Of a DNA stretch of 64,000 nt, positions 62,052 through 64,000 are shown piece after piece (the stretch's first letter is position 1; every line of letters begins with the position of its first letter). The stretch covers positions 62,001-126,000 of the forward strand of contig NZ_FOQD01000011.1 in the NCBI RefSeq assembly GCF_900113665.1, written 5' to 3'. The stretch comes from Planctomicrobium piriforme (GTDB taxonomy: Bacteria > Planctomycetota > Planctomycetia > Planctomycetales > Planctomycetaceae). A program made the position numbers and the translations under genes. The notes beneath the pieces are model-generated. The model had not been told where the DNA came from. It did no database searches and worked only from the letters and a program-made list of their open reading frames with translations.

Positions 62052-64000
62052 TCAGCTCAAGTCATCAATAATGTCTTCGATGCTCTTGAGCTGCTTCTTG
62101 TAGCCTTCGAGCGTGTCGCGCATTGCGGTCACGACTTCTTCCTTGGCTTTGCTCAGGAAGCCATCGTTCGAGAGTCGGGCTTCGGAGCCGGCGATTGCTT
62201 TGCGGATTTTCTCCGCTTCTTTCTGCTGACGCTGCAACTCGGCCTTGGTGTCGATCAGCCCGGCCAGCGGGATGAAGCCGTCGGCATCGCCGAGCGTGAA
62301 ACTGGCCGACCCCGTAGGGCGCTGCACTTCCGCGCCGGCGGCTTCCAGGACTGCCTTCGCGAGATTATCGAACTGCGCCGAGACCGACTGCATGTCGCCA
62401 GCGACATCCGGCGCTGCCCGCATGAGCAGTTTGACCGGCGTCCCCGGCGGAATGTTGTAAATCGCGCGGACGTTTCGCACGGCAGCGATGGTCTCCTGGA
62501 GGCGTTCGAACCGCTTCTCGAGCGCCGGATCTTGCCACGCAGTGGGAATCTGCGGCCACTGCGCAATGATGGCGGCGTTCGGAACTGAGGAAGGTGTGAG
62601 AACAACAGAGCCCTGAGCGTGAGCGACGGGAGCTCCGGGCGCTGACGCTTCCGGCTCGGTCGGAAGAGCACGCACCGGCGCGATCTCTGCGAGCCGCTGC
62701 CACAGTTCTTCGCAAATGAACGGCGCAAACGGCTGCAGCAGCCGCACGAGCGAGTCGAGCACGCACAGTAACACTCGTTGTGCAGTCGCCCGCTCACTCG
62801 CCGAATACTCTGTCCCCTGTCCCCTCTCCCCTGTCCCCTGGCGCAGCCTCGGCTTCACCATCTCCAGATACCAGTCGCAGAACTCATTCCATGTAAAGTC
62901 CCGCACCGCTCTGGTCGCGGCGTCGAACTGGTACCGGCCGAGGTATTCGTTCATCGCGTTGGCCGTCGTCGACAACCGCGAGAGAATCCATCTGTCTTCA
63001 AGCTGCAGTTGATCTGCGGTGACCTCGCCCGGCGTGTAGTCGGCGAGATTCATCATCGCAAATCGGGCGGCGTTCCAGAACTTGTTGCAGAAGTTCCGCC
63101 CGTACTCGAAGCGTTCGCTCACCATTCTGGCGACAGGCGCGTCCGGATCGGGGTCGTAATTCGGGCTCGTGTATTGATAGTTCGCCTTGCACTTGGGGCA
63201 ATGGATCGTCGGCTTCGGGCCCCCTTCCGGCTTGGCGGACTGATGCTTCAGCGTCTGTGGAATCAGCGTCTCGCACTTCGGGCACTCATAGCTGATCGGC
63301 AGCTTGACGTCCTGCGTTTCCCCGGCGAATGAAGCGATGGTGAACCGCACCGCATCGGTGCCGTACTTGTTGATGAGATCGACCGGATCGACGCCGTTCC
63401 CCTTCGACTTGGACATCGTCTGCCCGAAGCCGTCGAGGATCTTGGGATGAACGTGCACATGCTTGAACGGCACATCCCCCATGTTGTAGAGACCGGTGAG
63501 CACCATCCTCGCCACCCACAGCGTGATGATGTCGCGGGAGGTGATGAGGACGCTGCCGGGATAGAAGTAGTCGAGAACTTCGTTGTGAGAAGTTGAGTGT
63601 TGAGCGTTGAGTGTTGAGTGGGAAGAATCAGAGCCGGAAGCGTGAGCGCCCGGAGCTCCCGTCGCTAACGCTCCGGGCTCGGATTTGGCGATTGCTGTTT
63701 GCTTCGCCACTTCTTTCTCATCGAGCGGCGGATTGTGCTCGGTATCCGGCCAGCCGAGCGTGGCATGCGGCCAGAGTGCGGATGAGAACCACGTGTCGAG
63801 AACATCCGGATCCTGGACGAAGCCAGCGTTCTCAAACACTTCTGTTTCTTCAACGTCGTCTCTAAAGCACACTCTCAAAATGTTTTTCTCAGAATCGTCC
63901 TCAATGACTTCGAATGACCAAGTTCCGCTATAGACCTGAAGGGGAGCTTTTCCGACAAAGGCGACAGCACGACCATCTGTAATCAATCTTGTCAGGATTT
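62052..64000 (-). CDS. valS: Valyl-tRNA synthetase, 3' part (5' end beyond window)
   Basis: The last about 650 codons of a class I synthetase. TWFSSALWPHATLGWP and SRDIITLWVARMVLTGLYNM close the catalytic and editing region. TMSKSKGNGVDPVDLINKYG holds the KMSKS-type loop (first Lys is Thr). NFCNKFWNAARFAMMNL starts the anticodon-binding domain, and a C-terminal coiled coil (KAELQRQQKEAEKIRKAIAG) ends it. A two-CPxC insert (ECPKCE, HCPKCKA; about 63140-63290) could bind zinc. Three segments derive from dispersed repeats. The true start lies to the right of position 64000. Confidence 0.93.
   Translation of the reverse strand, partial: ILTRLITDGRAVAFVGKAPLQVYSGTWSFEVIEDDSEKNILRVCFRDDVEETEVFENAGFVQDPDVLDTWFSSALWPHATLGWPDTEHNPPLDEKEVAKQTAIAKSEPGALATGAPGAHASGSDSSHSTLNAQHSTSHNEVLDYFYPGSVLITSRDIITLWVARMVLTGLYNMGDVPFKHVHVHPKILDGFGQTMSKSKGNGVDPVDLINKYGTDAVRFTIASFAGETQDVKLPISYECPKCETLIPQTLKHQSAKPEGGPKPTIHCPKCKANYQYTSPNYDPDPDAPVARMVSERFEYGRNFCNKFWNAARFAMMNLADYTPGEVTADQLQLEDRWILSRLSTTANAMNEYLGRYQFDAATRAVRDFTWNEFCDWYLEMVKPRLRQGTGERGQGTEYSASERATAQRVLLCVLDSLVRLLQPFAPFICEELWQRLAEIAPVRALPTEPEASAPGAPVAHAQGSVVLTPSSVPNAAIIAQWPQIPTAWQDPALEKRFERLQETIAAVRNVRAIYNIPPGTPVKLLMRAAPDVAGDMQSVSAQFDNLAKAVLEAAGAEVQRPTGSASFTLGDADGFIPLAGLIDTKAELQRQQKEAEKIRKAIAGSEARLSNDGFLSKAKEEVVTAMRDTLEGYKKQLKSIEDIIDDLS
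62608..62659 (-). repeat. Palindromic repeat inside valS, copy 2
   Basis: On the minus strand it reads CCGAGCCGGAAGCGTCAGCG then CCCGGAGCTCCCGTCGCTCA and CGCTCAGGGCTC. It matches the plus-strand sequence at 63631-63682 with about three mismatches. It encodes TEPEASAPGAPVAHAQG, which has no counterpart in ordinary ValS. Confidence 0.75.
62814..62840. repeat. C-rich tract inside valS
   Basis: CTGTCCCCTGTCCCCTCTCC then CCTGTCC, read on the minus strand, encodes RQGTGERGQGTE in a loop of the anticodon-binding domain. It is the same family as the leader tracts, but here its G-rich strand is the sense strand. Confidence 0.65.
63592..63682 (+). repeat. TTGAGTG tandem plus palindromic repeat inside valS, copy 1
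   Basis: GTTGAGTGTTGAGCGTTGAG then TGTTGAGTG (63592-63620) is a tandem of TTGAGTG-type words encoding HSTLNAQHSTS. GAGCCGGAAGCGTGAGCGCC then CGGAGCTCCCGTCGCTAACG (63631-63682) is the inverted partner of the copy at 62608 and encodes EPGALATGAPGAHASGS. Both lie just before the strand ending in FYPGSVLITSRDI. Confidence 0.75.

Overview
The window looks like chromosomal DNA of a planctomycete (Planctomycetota, Planctomycetales-like). This rests on gene families rather than any single marker: a prepilin/DUF1559 protein with an H-x9-DG motif, a Pirellula/Verrucomicrobium-type haem-binding HEAT-repeat cytochrome, a DUF1571 protein, two FGE-sulfatase-domain proteins, a tetrahydromethanopterin C1 pair (fae plus a methylene-H4MPT dehydrogenase), a Kdo transferase and many short dispersed repeats between genes. 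No rRNA, phage, transposase or CRISPR array is visible. One tRNA-Leu(CAA) is present.

Layout. 1-8.1 kb: a giant calcium-binding-type EF-hand protein with about 47 loops, a prepilin/DUF1559/FGE fusion, an orphan gene remnant and tRNA-Leu. 8.1-17.6 kb: repeats, a Rossmann-fold protein, the secreted cytochrome, DUF1571, a frameshifted ATP-pyrophosphatase, a CvpA-like protein, a Dabb protein, an SMP-30-like lactonase, an App1-like phosphatase and arfB. 17.9-28.8 kb: a GT1 glycosyltransferase, rhodanese-DUF2892, glgC, three small hypothetical genes, hflK-hflC, a secreted jelly-roll protein, tsaB, a 67-aa protein and trmL. 29.0-37.2 kb: cydA-cydB, a TMTC-like membrane TPR protein, an HNH nuclease accessory pair and a membrane-anchored PQQ-propeller protein. 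37.5-46.1 kb: mnmG, a Bcr/CflA-type MFS pump, a trifunctional MFS-acyltransferase-acyl-ACP synthetase and a CCA/poly(A) nucleotidyltransferase. 46.3-54.8 kb: an SDR, waaA, a bona fide FGE, a small SH3-like protein, a GT39 membrane glycosyltransferase, a GT4 glycosyltransferase and hisA. 54.9-64.0 kb: methylene-H4MPT dehydrogenase, fae, a CPBP protease, a CBM9-like protein, GT4, terC, two tandem small membrane paralogues and the 3' part of valS.

Functional themes. Most genes are housekeeping: tRNA modification and translation quality control (tsaB, trmL, mnmG, CCA transferase, arfB, valS), envelope and glycolipid synthesis (waaA, the acyltransferase fusion, four glycosyltransferases, TMTC-like), respiration (cydAB, cytochrome c), glycogen synthesis (glgC) and formaldehyde/C1 handling (fae, H4MPT dehydrogenase). 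They are mostly monocistronic or in pairs, and many intergenic gaps carry repeats.

The most unusual signal is the repeat landscape. I see several dispersed families: GTCCCGGAC-arm inverted repeats; REP-like hairpins with a bulged C and compensatory stem changes; C-rich CCCCTGACC-type tracts that in all seven intergenic cases lie upstream of a start codon with the C-rich strand as sense; and repeat-derived segments inside the coding sequences of valS and the TMTC-like gene. I did not find a convincing new multi-gene defence or biosynthetic system. The best candidates for something undescribed are the repeat families, the nested EF-hand protein and the prepilin-FGE fusion.
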